A stretch of DNA of 64,000 nucleotides from Niabella insulamsoli (GCF_039652435.2 NZ_CP190246.1:248001-312000), one strand, 5' to 3'; counted from the stretch's first letter, positions 1 through 10,104 are shown. Made by a program: numbers and translations. The notes: generated by a model from the letters alone, not told the origin.

Positions 1-2394
1 AATGCCAATTCTCATATTTCTTCTCGGTTCAACGATATAAGAATAATAGGTCACAGCGCCTTTTGCTTTCAGCGCATTCGACGGGTTGCTGATGGAACCG
101 GCGGTAAGTAATCGCTGATGATTAAGCAGATTATTCACCAACATGGAGATAGAGTAGCGGCCTTTTTGATAGCTCAATCCACCATCTGCCCGGAAGTAGT
201 TAGGAAAATTTGGCTCTTTGGTGGTGGATATATGACGATCGATCAGTGCAGAAACGCCGCCCATCAGGCCAAAACCTTCGAACGCACCTTTCTGAACGCG
301 ATAATTGAGCCACCCGTTGGCAGTATGCTTGGCTGTATTCGGTGTTACATTACCGATGTTTTCTGCCCTTGAATCTTCAGAGATTTTTGAATCAGTCAGC
401 GCATAGTTGGCGTTTAAGTTCAGGCCGGGCAATACTTCGCCGGTGATGTCCACTTCAATACCTTTTGTTTTTGTTTCTCCTAATTGGGCCTGGAAGGTTT
501 GTCCGCCGACTACGTGATCCGGATCCGGATCCGCTACCAGCGCGTTTTTGCGTGTGATGATATAAGCGCTGATCGAAGAAGTCCAATGCCCGTTGAACCA
601 GTCTTTTTTCAAACCAGCCTCAATGTCGTTACCGCGAATCGGTTCGAAAGCTTCGCCCTGCCAGTTAGTTCCGGCTACGGGCACGAAAGACTGGTCGTAG
701 AGTGCATAAGCGGCCATATCTTTTGTGATCGAATAACTCAGTCCCACCCTTGGCGAGAAAACATTGCTGTTGATTTGTGCTGCTTTTGTTTTGCCTACTG
801 TTTCTGCAGATGTGAAGCGAAGCCCCAACGACAAGCGCAACTGGTCATCGAAAAAGGCCAGTTCGTCCTGCGCATAGGCAGATGCATAAGATACAACAGA
901 AACATAGTTGCTGCCGCCTGCTAATACGCGAATGTCCTGTGACCGGTCTAAAACAGGGAAGATAGCGCCCGGTAATCCATACACGGGGTTATAAACGTTC
1001 AATGGCGCCGCCGGAATAGAATCCAGGATGGTTCGGAAGTCGCCCCAGAATTTTTTATTACCAAAATCGGCGCCCATCAAAATGCGATGCCTGATGCCGC
1101 CGGTCCTTTCCTCACCTGAGAAAGAAAACTGGCCAAACCTGTTCTCTCCCTGTTCGCCCGAAATGCTCCAGTATCTGGGCATATCGCCATTGGCTCTCAT
1201 GTAGTTCAGCCAGGTACTGTTGGCTTCCATGTTGAAATTAAAATAGGCGATCTGGGCGTGAGCTTTCCATCTGCTGTTGATCTGATGATCGAGATAGGCG
1301 TAAACGCTGTGATCTCTGATACGGCCCGGCTCAAAAGTGGGGTCGCCATAAAAAAAGTCATTTCCTATTCCGGGATCTGCAAACTGTTTGGGTGAAAATG
1401 AATAGTTACCGTTCGACAAATATTTAGAACCCTGGTAAGTGTATTCCAGCGTCAGCGTGGTGGCGTCATCGATCAAATAGCTCAATACCGGCGCTACCAT
1501 GTAACGGTTGCTGTAATTGTATTTAGTGTGAAAATCTTTTTGTTGCGCCGCAAGGTTCAGGCGATACAGTAAGCGACCGTCACTGCTTAGTTTACCATCA
1601 AAATCAAGTGCGCCGCGATAGGTGCTAAAGCTGCCGGCACTGAAAGTAGCAGAGCCTTTGGTGTAGCCCGTAGGCTTTTTGGTAACTACATTGTAAAATC
1701 CGCCCGGTTCGCCATTAGCGAGCATAAAGCCAGCCGGCCCTTTTACAAATTCAATCCTTTCAATCATGGCCGCGTCTTCTGCGGTCGGCCCCCAGGAAGC
1801 TTCGATGTTCATGCCGTTTCTAAAAGCCGGGATCTTAGAGCCGCGCATACGGATATTCGCATATTGGTTATCCCAATGGCCCTGGCGTGTGGCGCCGCTG
1901 ATATTTCTGGTAATGCCATCCACAATATCAAATACCTGCTGGTCAGCCATGATTTGCGAAGAAATAACCTGGATATTTTGCGGCAGTTCGAGGATGGGGG
2001 TTTGCAAACGAAGGCTGCTGCTCACTTCCTCATTCTTATATTTATTTCTCGTGCCTTTAATAATCACTTCCTCCAGGTCTTTAAGCGATAAGTTGACGAT
2101 AATGTTGATGTCAGCCGTTTCATTATGGCCCACTTCAACTGTTTGCTCCACAGGCTCGGCTCCTACGAAAGAAACAACAATGGTATAGGAGCCTTCATCA
2201 AGTTTGCGAAAAGAAAAGGCGCCGTTTTTATCGGTGATCGTCGTGCGATTGGTGTTTTTCACATGAACGGTAGCATTTGCAACCGGCTGGTTGTCGGAGC
2301 TGTAGACAGTTCCTTTAATTACGGATAGGGGCTCATTCGCCGCAAATACAACACTGCCCAGTAAACTAAGGGCAATCAAAAACAACAGTTTCAT
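1..2394 (-). CDS. TonB-dependent siderophore receptor (3' end cut by window edge)
   Basis: Outer-membrane receptor that would import ferric siderophores using TonB energy. The frame is open from an ATG at 2392-2394 to base 1 (798 codons, no stop). A signal peptide (MKLLFLIALSLLGSVVFA) is followed by a carboxypeptidase-like regulatory domain at about residues 22-100, a plug at about 115-225 (IQVISSQIMADQQVFDIVDG, IERIEFVKGPAG) and a 22-strand-type barrel. The last visible residues, VEPRRNMRIGI, resemble the C-terminal strand of this family, so only a few residues should be missing. The plug most resembles the FhuE/FpvA siderophore class, and there is no STN domain. The PepSY protein lies upstream on the same strand, 165 bp away, which supports an iron-uptake role. 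The substrate cannot be told. Confidence 0.9.
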   Translation of the reverse strand, partial: MKLLFLIALSLLGSVVFAANEPLSVIKGTVYSSDNQPVANATVHVKNTNRTTITDKNGAFSFRKLDEGSYTIVVSFVGAEPVEQTVEVGHNETADINIIVNLSLKDLEEVIIKGTRNKYKNEEVSSSLRLQTPILELPQNIQVISSQIMADQQVFDIVDGITRNISGATRQGHWDNQYANIRMRGSKIPAFRNGMNIEASWGPTAEDAAMIERIEFVKGPAGFMLANGEPGGFYNVVTKKPTGYTKGSATFSAGSFSTYRGALDFDGKLSSDGRLLYRLNLAAQQKDFHTKYNYSNRYMVAPVLSYLIDDATTLTLEYTYQGSKYLSNGNYSFSPKQFADPGIGNDFFYGDPTFEPGRIRDHSVYAYLDHQINSRWKAHAQIAYFNFNMEANSTWLNYMRANGDMPRYWSISGEQGENRFGQFSFSGEERTGGIRHRILMGADFGNKKFWGDFRTILDSIPAAPLNVYNPVYGLPGAIFPVLDRSQDIRVLAGGSNYVSVVSYASAYAQDELAFFDDQLRLSLGLRFTSAETVGKTKAAQINSNVFSPRVGLSYSITKDMAAYALYDQSFVPVAGTNWQGEAFEPIRGNDIEAGLKKDWFNGHWTSSISAYIITRKNALVADPDPDHVVGGQTFQAQLGETKTKGIEVDITGEVLPGLNLNANYALTDSKISEDSRAENIGNVTPNTAKHTANGWLNYRVQKGAFEGFGLMGGVSALIDRHISTTKEPNFPNYFRADGGLSYQKGRYSISMLVNNLLNHQRLLTAGSISNPSNALKAKGAVTYYSYIVEPRRNMRIGI

Positions 2395-2559
2395 AACATT
2401 AAAATTTGGCGCGAAATTAAATGTCGCAACACCGACATCATTTACGAGATGCGGAAATAAAATATCGCAATCGGGAATTTTTACTATGCATCGGACAAAG
2501 GAAAGCCAGGCGGCAAATGCGCTGTACGAAGAACCTGTAATCGAAAGTAAAATCGGGGA

Positions 2560-3828
2560 TTAATCCTGATCGGCCAAAACGGGTGCTACGGTTTTTATTT
2601 GGGGAACGACCGCCTGCTGCCGGATAGCCGATGAAGCAACGGGTTTTTTCTTTTTCCTGCGTTTGCCCAGCCAAAGCAAAAATCCGGTCACGGGCAGGCT
2701 GGCGCCGATAAGCGCGCCAAAAAAAGCAAGGATTTTACCGGGCAGGCCCAAAATGGAACCCACGTGTATATCGTAATTCATGCGGCGCAATTTGGCAGCG
2801 CCGGACGCATTTTCAAAACTTTTGTCATACACAGGATTGGTACCCGTCAGCCTTTCACCGGTATGCTGATCGAAAGCAAAGCTGCGCGTGTTATAATACT
2901 TACCCGCAGTCGGATAAATCGTCATATTGATCGAACTTGCCGGTAAGCTGGGGTCGGCAAAATTGTAATAAAAACCTTCAGCTTCGGGATGGGCCGCCGC
3001 TACTGCTTTCCAGCATTTATCCATGATAGCGACAGGCGAATAAAACCTGCCCACTTGTGTTGAGTCGGAACTGGCCCTTTTGAAATCGGGCAATATTTCG
3101 CCGCCGGACGTCACCCAGTATAATCCTTTGCTATACCATTTGATGCCATAAACCATTCCCGTTAGCGCCATAATCGCTAAAACCAGCAAAGCATAAAACC
3201 CCAGTACATTGTGCAAATCATAATTAACCCGCTTAAAAGAAGCTTTGGTTTTAATTGTAAAGGCCTGCTTTTTAGCAGCTTTTGTCCATTTTTTGGGCCA
3301 CCATAACACTATGCCGCTGATGAGAATGATGACAAATATTAACGTGCTATAATTTACAATCGGGCGCCCGATCTCAGCCGGGAGCCACAAAAAGCGATGA
3401 CCATTTAGAATGAATCTAAAAAAATCTGTTTCGCCTGCTTCGTGTTCAACTGTTTTTATGACCTGGCCGGTGTAAGGATTTATTTTTAATACCGTGTTTC
3501 CGACACGTCCCTGGCCGAGAGAAAGTAAAACGGCGGAACCCTGTTTATAGATGGCGTAGCCTGGTTTTTTGTCAGGATAAAGCGAATCGGCGATGCTGAT
3601 TAATCTCGATGGAAGAATAACGGGCTGATTCTTTTTAGCGATTTGTGTTTCGGGTTCCATCAGGGCAGTGATTTCCTCATTGAAAACCCAAATACAGGCG
3701 CAGAGGCATACGATCACCACAATAAGACCGGTAATCAGGCCCAGCCACAAATGCAGCCAGGCGGATATGCGGTAAAATAAACTACGCCGCCCCTTTTTTT
3801 TAGGTGGATTGGTCCCCCTTCTGATCAT
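2560..3828 (-). CDS. PepSY-associated TM helix family protein (iron-uptake associated)
   Basis: A 422-residue inner-membrane protein of the PepSY_TM family, often found beside TonB siderophore receptors and proposed to help reduce or release iron. A basic N-terminus (KKKGRRSLFYR) precedes the first membrane helix at about residues 28-50. A large periplasmic PepSY-like region follows, then helices near residues 150-175, 205-230 and 370-395, and a basic tail (GKRRKKKKP). His residues near the helix ends (for example in WLHLWLG and YDLHNVLGFYALL) are typical of the family and may bind haem; this is inference. It is transcribed toward the TonB receptor and probably shares its operon. Confidence 0.85.
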   Translation of the reverse strand: MIRRGTNPPKKKGRRSLFYRISAWLHLWLGLITGLIVVIVCLCACIWVFNEEITALMEPETQIAKKNQPVILPSRLISIADSLYPDKKPGYAIYKQGSAVLLSLGQGRVGNTVLKINPYTGQVIKTVEHEAGETDFFRFILNGHRFLWLPAEIGRPIVNYSTLIFVIILISGIVLWWPKKWTKAAKKQAFTIKTKASFKRVNYDLHNVLGFYALLVLAIMALTGMVYGIKWYSKGLYWVTSGGEILPDFKRASSDSTQVGRFYSPVAIMDKCWKAVAAAHPEAEGFYYNFADPSLPASSINMTIYPTAGKYYNTRSFAFDQHTGERLTGTNPVYDKSFENASGAAKLRRMNYDIHVGSILGLPGKILAFFGALIGASLPVTGFLLWLGKRRKKKKPVASSAIRQQAVVPQIKTVAPVLADQD

Positions 3829-3928
3829 CGCTGATGGTTAAAATATGAAAGATCAGCGAAGTTAGACCCGAACCCATCGACCCTATTTACGAAAAGCGGA
3901 AAATTTTTTCAAGAACATATATTTTTTA

Positions 3929-4432
3929 TTATTGACTGATGGTGAATTGGTTATCGGCCGCAAATTTAGCTTGCGCAGTTTGCAGGTTGGCCATTACAGC
4001 CTCCTGTCCGTTAATGGTATTGGCCATTTCATCTGCTGCTTTCATCCTTTCTTCTTCGTTTTTAGCTTCGCCGATTTTTTTGTAAGTGGTGTAGATGCCT
4101 TTGATATATTCAAAATAGCGCGTGGCAACCAGTTGAAAGTCTTCGGCGCCTTTTCCAACAGGTTCCATTTTTTTAAGGGCGTTAATGCGCAAGTCTACCG
4201 TGTCTTCCATTGCTTTCGCAGCCCGCGCAATTCCTTCAAAATCTTTTTTATCGCTTCTTGCTTTAATGGCGGCTTCAGTCGTCAGCAGCGGTTCGGCCAT
4301 CGTTTCTTCCAATGCAATTACCTTTTGATAATAATCGCTCGCAGTTTGCGGTTTTTCACCAGTGTCCGTCGATTTTGATTTGCAGGAAAAAAAGCTAACC
4401 GTTACGAAGAGCGCTATAAGTATCTGTTTCAT
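3929..4432 (-). CDS. Small lipoprotein, LIC11966-like surface protein family
   Basis: Predicted 167-residue lipoprotein. The start was set at 4432 because MKQILIALFVTVSFFSCKSKS is a clear lipoprotein signal with a lipobox ending in Cys at residue 17; an upstream in-frame start at 4468 only adds a basic extension. The mature part is almost all helical and charged (repeated patterns such as AAKAMEDTVDLRINALKKME), consistent with a helical bundle. It resembles the LIC11966 family of surface proteins of unknown function. It lies 90 bp downstream of the GH20 gene on the same strand. Confidence 0.65.
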   Translation of the reverse strand: MKQILIALFVTVSFFSCKSKSTDTGEKPQTASDYYQKVIALEETMAEPLLTTEAAIKARSDKKDFEGIARAAKAMEDTVDLRINALKKMEPVGKGAEDFQLVATRYFEYIKGIYTTYKKIGEAKNEEERMKAADEMANTINGQEAVMANLQTAQAKFAADNQFTISQ

Positions 4433-4522
4433 TTTTAATTGTTTAAGTTTTTTAACAAGTTTTGACAAAAAACGTGCCTTTGTTATGGTCGGCCTGCAAT
4501 ACCGGGGAACGGTGGAGCGGCG

Positions 4523-6088
4523 CTAATTTTTAAAGGGATTATAAAAATTAAGGGCCTCCTTTCGATATAAAGGAAACTGCGTCTTTAATATCTGGCTAAA
4601 AGCCTCGTAGTCTTTGCGTTCGGATGAAGTCCAGCCCAGCTCAGAAAGTGCGGCTATCCGCGGAAAAAGCATAAAATCGAGTTGATCCGGGCGAACCATG
4701 GTTTCCGTCCATACATTGGCCTGAACACCCAGCACTTGCTTTTTTGTTTTGGCGTTCACGCCTGGTAAGGTATTGATATCAAAGCGATAAACATCTTCGA
4801 TGGGGCTGAATCCCTTGCCCCATTTGCGGCCGACCGTGTGGGTGCTGTCTTGTACAAAATCGAAGTATAAAGGAAGCCGCGGGCAGATAACGGCTTCGTA
4901 GCCTTTACTGAGCGTTTTTTCCAATTGGGCCGGCTGATCGTGGCGCCACCAAAATACAATAGTTTTCTCTGTAGGAAAATTCATATTAGCGACCTCATCC
5001 CAGGCGAGCAGTTTCGCGTTCAGGCTATAAACGGTGTCGGCCATGCGCTGCATAAAATAAGATTCTACCTCATGAACATTTTTGAGGTTGTTTTGCCCCA
5101 TCAGGTTTTTGATATCCGGGTTGGTTTGCCATTTTTGATTGCCAAAGCTTACCTCGTCGCCACCCAGGTGAATCATGCGCGAAGGAAAAAGGGCGTTTAC
5201 TTCCCGAAGGATATTTGCCAGATAGGTGTAAGTTTCCGGCTTGCCGGGATTAAAGGTAAACTCAGGATGTTTTTCGCTGCCACCGCCGCTGAATTCCGGA
5301 TAGGCGCGGTTGGCGGCCGTGGCGTGGCCCGGCATATCAATTTCAGGTATAACTACAATATTTCTTTCAGCTGCATAGTTTACGATTTCGGCAATTTGCT
5401 GCTGGGTGTAAAACTGCGCCGGGCTTTGCGGATTGGTGTGGGTGCCGATGCCGCCTATCAAAGCCAGCTTGGGATAGTTTTTTATTTCTATACGCCAGGC
5501 GGGCTCATCCGTCAGGTGCCAGTGAAAACGGTTGAGTTTGTAATAGGCCATCCAGTTCAGGATCGATTTCACCTTTTCCATCCCGAAAAAATGCCTCGAT
5601 TCATCTAACATTAACCCGCGCCAACCATATCGCGGCGCGTCTTTAATGTTCCAACAGTCCATCAACAGGCCTTCATCTGTTTGCTTTCCCTGCTCCAACA
5701 ACTGCAGCAGGCTTATCGTGCCATAAAATACACCCTGAGGCGTGGCCGCCGACACCTCGATGGCATCTGGCTTCACGCTGAGGCTATAGCCTTCTTCGTT
5801 TTGAAAATCTTTATCGATCGACAAGATGATCCTGTTGAGCGATTTAGCCGCCGGCTGCACCGCAACGGCAATATGTTGTTGTTGCAACATTTGTTGCTGC
5901 AGGTAAAGTGCTGCGTTTTTTAGTGAAGCATCTGAAACCACGAGCGCCGTGCGTTGACTAAGTAAGAATTGTCCGTTACCGAGAGTGGCCTGTTGTGGTT
6001 GTGGAATGACCGGGCAATGGTTTTGAGCCGGTAAAATCAGTGGTGTAACAATAAAAGTAAAAACGGCGGAGAATAGTTTAAGGTTCAT
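4523..6088 (-). CDS. Beta-N-acetylhexosaminidase, GH20
   Basis: Secreted enzyme that removes terminal beta-linked GlcNAc or GalNAc from glycans. The 521-residue protein has a signal peptide (LFSAVFTFIVTPLILPAQ), a GH20 N-terminal domain at about residues 22-135 and a TIM barrel. The catalytic motif HLGGDEV carries the Asp-Glu pair used in substrate-assisted catalysis. Other family signatures are WRGLMLDESRHFFG, FHWHLTDEPAWR, PEIDMPGHA and a late LGVQANVWTE. It follows the GH29 fucosidase by 17 bp on the same strand, so the two are probably co-transcribed and act on fucosylated, GlcNAc-containing host or environmental glycans. Activity is well supported; exact linkage is not. Confidence 0.95.
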   Translation of the reverse strand: MNLKLFSAVFTFIVTPLILPAQNHCPVIPQPQQATLGNGQFLLSQRTALVVSDASLKNAALYLQQQMLQQQHIAVAVQPAAKSLNRIILSIDKDFQNEEGYSLSVKPDAIEVSAATPQGVFYGTISLLQLLEQGKQTDEGLLMDCWNIKDAPRYGWRGLMLDESRHFFGMEKVKSILNWMAYYKLNRFHWHLTDEPAWRIEIKNYPKLALIGGIGTHTNPQSPAQFYTQQQIAEIVNYAAERNIVVIPEIDMPGHATAANRAYPEFSGGGSEKHPEFTFNPGKPETYTYLANILREVNALFPSRMIHLGGDEVSFGNQKWQTNPDIKNLMGQNNLKNVHEVESYFMQRMADTVYSLNAKLLAWDEVANMNFPTEKTIVFWWRHDQPAQLEKTLSKGYEAVICPRLPLYFDFVQDSTHTVGRKWGKGFSPIEDVYRFDINTLPGVNAKTKKQVLGVQANVWTETMVRPDQLDFMLFPRIAALSELGWTSSERKDYEAFSQILKTQFPLYRKEALNFYNPFKN

Positions 6089-6105
6089 TTTAAGATAACG
6101 ACAGA

Positions 6106-7509
6106 TTAGTTGAGTATTAATTCGATAACAGGGATGGCGGAATTGGGTTTGCGCACGGGCAGGTGGAGCATCACATCGTTTGCTCCAGAAGTTTCAGTGG
6201 TATGGCCGCCCGAGCGGGTATTGGTTGAAAACTTTACTTCCGACGCGTCTTCCAGGATCTGGGCATATTTTATAAGGTCTTTATACCCTTCTAAAAGCAG
6301 CGTTTTGAAAGGCCACTGCATTACATGGATATACAATCTCTTTGTTGTTGGATTGAAGGTAAGCATCGTGTTGGCAGGCCTTTGGTAAGTGTCCGGCGCT
6401 TCCGTGCAACCATAAATAGCGCGGCTGTTAAAGTGCATCCATTTTCCCATGGCGGCTAAGCGGTCTGAAGCGCGCTCATCAAAATTGCCGCGTGCGGTAG
6501 GGCCGACGTTCAGGAGCAGGTTGCCGCCTTTGCTTACGGTTTCTATCAGCATTACAATCAGTTGCTCAGGGCTTTTCCACGAATATTCATCGCGATAATA
6601 ACCCCAGGATCCGGAAAAAGTCTGGCAGGTTTCCCACGGTACTTTTTGCCCGCCTACTTTTACCCATTCCTTCGGCATAAACTGTTCGGGCGTTTTGTAA
6701 TCCCATCCCCATCCGGCTTCGACAGGGAAACCGAGCCTGTCGTTCACGATGACGTCAGGCTGTAGCTTTCGCACGAGTTTAAGCAGGTTTTCGGAATCCC
6801 ATTCTTTGTATTGTTTTCCGTTATAAGAAAAATCAAAAAAGAGCTGATCGATCTTGCCGAATTTCGTAAGCAGTTCGGTCACCTGGTTTTTCATATACTC
6901 CTGGTATTTCTTCATATCGCGGGTTTCGTTGGCTTTGGCTCTTTCGGCCTTGTCAACCGGCGTAGGCGGATGGCTGCCGTCCATTTCAAAATCGGGATGG
7001 TGCCAGTCGATGAGGGAATAATAAAAGCCGATCTTTAGTCCTTCGGCGCGAAACGCGTCCACGAAATCCTTGAGCAGGTCTTTTCCGTAAGGGGTATTGG
7101 TAACTTTATAGTCGGTGTATTTGCTATCCCAAAGGCAAAATCCCTCGTGGTGTTTTGATGTTAAAACAACGTATTTCATGCCGGCTGCTTTTGCCTCTTT
7201 GGCCCATTGTTTAGGATCGTATAAGTCGGGATTGAAATTGTCAAAATACTTTTTGTAATCCTGTGGTGTGATGCGTTCCCGATTTTGTACCCACTCGTGA
7301 CGCGCCGGGAGCGCGTAGAGGCCCCAGTGAATAAACATGCCAAAACGGTCGTTCGTCCACCATTGCATACGTTTTTCTTTAGCCGCTGCTGTCTCCTTAG
7401 CCCAGGCCGGTGTGGCAGGGACCTGGCCGGAGGCGATCGGTTGAAAAGCAATACATAAAAGGATGGCGAGGCAGGCGGGAAGCCCTTTGAATCGTTTTGT
7501 TAAGTGCAT
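6106..7509 (-). CDS. Alpha-L-fucosidase, GH29
   Basis: Secreted exo-fucosidase of 467 residues. The start at 7509 was preferred because it begins a signal peptide (MHLTKRFKGLPACLAILLCI); the longer frame to 7680 has an unlikely hydrophilic extension. GH29 landmarks are WWTNDRFGMFIHWGLYALPA near the N-terminus, YVVLTSKHHEGFCLWDS, KIGFYYSLIDWHHPDF and KIDQLFFDFSYN, where the Asp of the DF..FSY segment is the expected nucleophile position. A short C-terminal beta domain follows. It is the first gene of a two-gene operon with the GH20 hexosaminidase. Divergent from the propeller glycosidase at 7777. Confidence 0.93.
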   Translation of the reverse strand: MHLTKRFKGLPACLAILLCIAFQPIASGQVPATPAWAKETAAAKEKRMQWWTNDRFGMFIHWGLYALPARHEWVQNRERITPQDYKKYFDNFNPDLYDPKQWAKEAKAAGMKYVVLTSKHHEGFCLWDSKYTDYKVTNTPYGKDLLKDFVDAFRAEGLKIGFYYSLIDWHHPDFEMDGSHPPTPVDKAERAKANETRDMKKYQEYMKNQVTELLTKFGKIDQLFFDFSYNGKQYKEWDSENLLKLVRKLQPDVIVNDRLGFPVEAGWGWDYKTPEQFMPKEWVKVGGQKVPWETCQTFSGSWGYYRDEYSWKSPEQLIVMLIETVSKGGNLLLNVGPTARGNFDERASDRLAAMGKWMHFNSRAIYGCTEAPDTYQRPANTMLTFNPTTKRLYIHVMQWPFKTLLLEGYKDLIKYAQILEDASEVKFSTNTRSGGHTTETSGANDVMLHLPVRKPNSAIPVIELILN

Positions 7510-7776
7510 GTTTACAGTAATTTTAAAATTAAGTCTTAGCCTTTTCCTGGCAAGCGGTTTAGCGCAGCCGACAGTTCTGGCCAGTGCGGCGTGTTTAAAG
7601 TTAAAGCCTTTTGTTAATTGAAATGGGCATATCTCATAGTCAATCGATTGCGCAACCGGTATTTTAAAATGTTGATGCAAGGAGGATTTTTCTAATAGTA
7701 AAAAAAGTGATGCTGAAGAGTTGCAGGCAGATCGCTATTTTTATGGTTCGATCTTTAATTTTAATCGATTAACATT

Positions 7777-8751
7777 ATGAAGTTTGCCGTTTTATGTGCC
7801 TTAGCCGCATGCACAATAATACCGCTTGGCGCACAGGCTCAGCAGCTGCCCACAATGTATTACAGCGACTCCGGCGTTATAGCCCGCCCCATAGCCAAGG
7901 ACCCAAAAATCGTTTATTTTAAAGGGCAATATCTGATGTATTATTCCGTTCCCGGCCATCAAAATAAGAGTTGGAGCATCGGCATTGCGGCGAGCAGTGA
8001 TTTGACCCATTGGAAAAAAATCGGCGCTATCAAGCCGGCGGCTGCGTATGAAAAAAACGGGCTTTGTGCGCCGGGTGCGCTGGTGAAAAACGACCAGGTA
8101 CACCTTTTTTATCAAACCTATGGAAATGGAAAAAATGATGCGATATGCCACGCTGTGTCTGATGACGGGCTTGTGTTTTCGCGAAATCCGACCAATCCTG
8201 TATTTCATCCAACCGGCGAATGGAACTGTGGCCGCGCCATTGATGCTGAAGTTGTGCCTTTCAACGGCAGGTATTTTCTCTATTTTGCCACCCGCGACAG
8301 CAGTTACCGAGTTCAGATGCAGGGCGTAGCAGCAACCGCTTCGCTCAACACAAGTTTTAACCGGGAGGAATGGACGCAGCTCGTGGATAGCTCTATATTG
8401 AAACCTACTCTTGACTGGGAAAAAAATTGTGTGGAAGGCGCCAGTTGCATTCAAATCGGGAACGCCCTGTATATGTTTTATGCAGGAGGCTACAACAACG
8501 AGCCACAGCAGATCGGTGTTGCCAAAAGTGTCGATGGTATTCGCTGGAAACGCCTTTCAAATCTTCCTTTTCTTCCCAATGGCGCTCCGGGATCGTGGAA
8601 TGAAAGCGAGTCGGGCCATCCCGATATTTTTAAAGCAAACGATGGACGCTATTATTTATTTTTCCAGGGAAATAATAACAAAGGCGCGTCCTGGTATCTT
8701 TCCAAAATAGAAGTGAAGCCCGAGGGCGGAAAATGGAAAATTATAGAATGA
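7777..8751 (+). CDS. Secreted five-bladed beta-propeller glycosidase-like protein (GH43/GH117-like)
   Basis: Protein of 324 residues with a signal peptide (MKFAVLCALAACTIIPLGAQ). The body has repeating propeller-blade motifs: KDPKIVYFKGQYLMYYS, GLCAPGALVKNDQVHLFYQ, RAIDAEVVPFNGRYFLYFA, VEGASCIQIGNALYMFYAG and GHPDIFKANDGRYYLFF. Acidic residues at blade starts (D of KDP, D of IDAEV, E of VEGA) match the usual catalytic layout of GH43-like enzymes, but family assignment is approximate. It is divergent from the fucosidase/hexosaminidase operon. Its stop codon abuts that of nhaA (convergent, no gap). Substrate unknown. Confidence 0.7.
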   Translation: MKFAVLCALAACTIIPLGAQAQQLPTMYYSDSGVIARPIAKDPKIVYFKGQYLMYYSVPGHQNKSWSIGIAASSDLTHWKKIGAIKPAAAYEKNGLCAPGALVKNDQVHLFYQTYGNGKNDAICHAVSDDGLVFSRNPTNPVFHPTGEWNCGRAIDAEVVPFNGRYFLYFATRDSSYRVQMQGVAATASLNTSFNREEWTQLVDSSILKPTLDWEKNCVEGASCIQIGNALYMFYAGGYNNEPQQIGVAKSVDGIRWKRLSNLPFLPNGAPGSWNESESGHPDIFKANDGRYYLFFQGNNNKGASWYLSKIEVKPEGGKWKIIE

Positions 8752-10104
8752 TCAGCTCGTTGCCGTTTGTTTTTTGGATTGCCTGCTCAACACAATATAT
8801 CCTGCTACACCGGCCAGGATGGACGCTGCAAAAATGCCAATCTTAGCTTGCGTGATATGCGCTTCGTTTGAAAAAGCAAGCGATGTAATAAACAGCGACA
8901 TCGTAAACCCGATAGCCGCTAACAGGCCGACGCCGACAAGATTTTGCACGTTCATACCTTCCGGAAATGTTGATATTTTTAGCTTAATCAGTAAGAGGCT
9001 AAAGCATACTACACCAACTAATTTGCCGATCAAAAGTCCGGCCGCAATGCCCAGCGCAACATTGGTGCTGAACAAATTGTCGAGGTCGATATTTAATGAG
9101 ACGCCCGCGTTGGCAATTGCAAAAATGGGAATGATCACAAAAGTAACAAACGGGTGCATCGAGTGTTCCAATCTTTGCAGCGGCGGCGTTGCAGCCACTG
9201 TGGCCACCTGTATTTTTTCTATCACATGAAGCTGTTCGCCCGTCAATGTGGGTTTATGTTCGGTAGGGTCTATATTTCTAAACCGGTCCAGGTAACGTTG
9301 AATTTTATCAATAAATAAGTGCTCTTTGATCTTCACATCTGCCGGAATAGTAAAAGCGACGAGCACCGAAGCGATCGTAGCATGCACGCCAGAGAGCAAA
9401 AAAGTACTCCAAACGCCGCCGATACCTAAAATGGCATAAAAGAAGATACTTCTTACGCCCAGTTTGTTGCCTGCGTACATGGTAAGTAAAACCAGGCTCC
9501 CGATAAGCAGGTGCCAGAAAGAAATTTCCGAGGTATAGAAAAAAGCAATAACCATCACCGCGCCCAGGTCATCAACAATGGCCAGCGCCGTTAAAAATAT
9601 TTTGAGGGATAAAGGAATTCTTCTACCTAATAAGTGTAAAACGCCCAGCGCAAAAGCGATATCTGTTGCCATCGGAATGCCCCATCCGCTGCTCGCTTCG
9701 CCGGACGGGTTGAGCGCAACATAAATAAGCGCCGGAACCACCATACCGCCCAAAGCGGCGCCAATGGGCAAAATGGCGTTGCGCGGATTCGACAGTTCTC
9801 CTGCAATAATCTCCCTCTTTAATTCGAGGCCTACAACAAAGAAGAAAACGGCCATCAATCCGTCGTTGATCCAGTGGTGCAGGTTAAATTCAAAATAAGT
9901 GTCCCCGTTCCATTGAAAGCCGAGCGTATATTCTAAAAAGTGATGATAGATATCTGCCCATCCCGAATTGGCAAGCACCAACGCAATTAGCACACTGATG
10001 CCCAACACAATACCGCCCGATTTTTCGAGTTGAATAAAACTTTGTATCGGGTCCACCAGTTTTTCGATGGGCGTTTTTTTATGGGGATGTTGTGCAGAAC
10101 TCAT
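8752..10104 (-). CDS. nhaA: Na+/H+ antiporter NhaA
   Basis: Inner-membrane antiporter that expels Na+ in exchange for protons. The start at 10104 (MSSAQHPHKK) is preferred; a further ATG lies 11 codons upstream at 10137. The 450 residues contain about 11-12 membrane segments and the family hallmarks: WINDGLMAVFFFVVGLELKRE, PMATDIAFALGVL and ALAIVDDLGAVMVIAFFYT, the last holding the Asp pair that binds Na+. A final GFTMSLFITSLAF matches helix XI. A hydrophilic insert (residues about 265-305) separates the two halves, as is common in Bacteroidota. A CAAAAATA sequence at 10158-10165 (TATTTTTG on the coding strand) could be its -7 box. Confidence 0.96.
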   Translation of the reverse strand: MSSAQHPHKKTPIEKLVDPIQSFIQLEKSGGIVLGISVLIALVLANSGWADIYHHFLEYTLGFQWNGDTYFEFNLHHWINDGLMAVFFFVVGLELKREIIAGELSNPRNAILPIGAALGGMVVPALIYVALNPSGEASSGWGIPMATDIAFALGVLHLLGRRIPLSLKIFLTALAIVDDLGAVMVIAFFYTSEISFWHLLIGSLVLLTMYAGNKLGVRSIFFYAILGIGGVWSTFLLSGVHATIASVLVAFTIPADVKIKEHLFIDKIQRYLDRFRNIDPTEHKPTLTGEQLHVIEKIQVATVAATPPLQRLEHSMHPFVTFVIIPIFAIANAGVSLNIDLDNLFSTNVALGIAAGLLIGKLVGVVCFSLLLIKLKISTFPEGMNVQNLVGVGLLAAIGFTMSLFITSLAFSNEAHITQAKIGIFAASILAGVAGYIVLSRQSKKQTATS

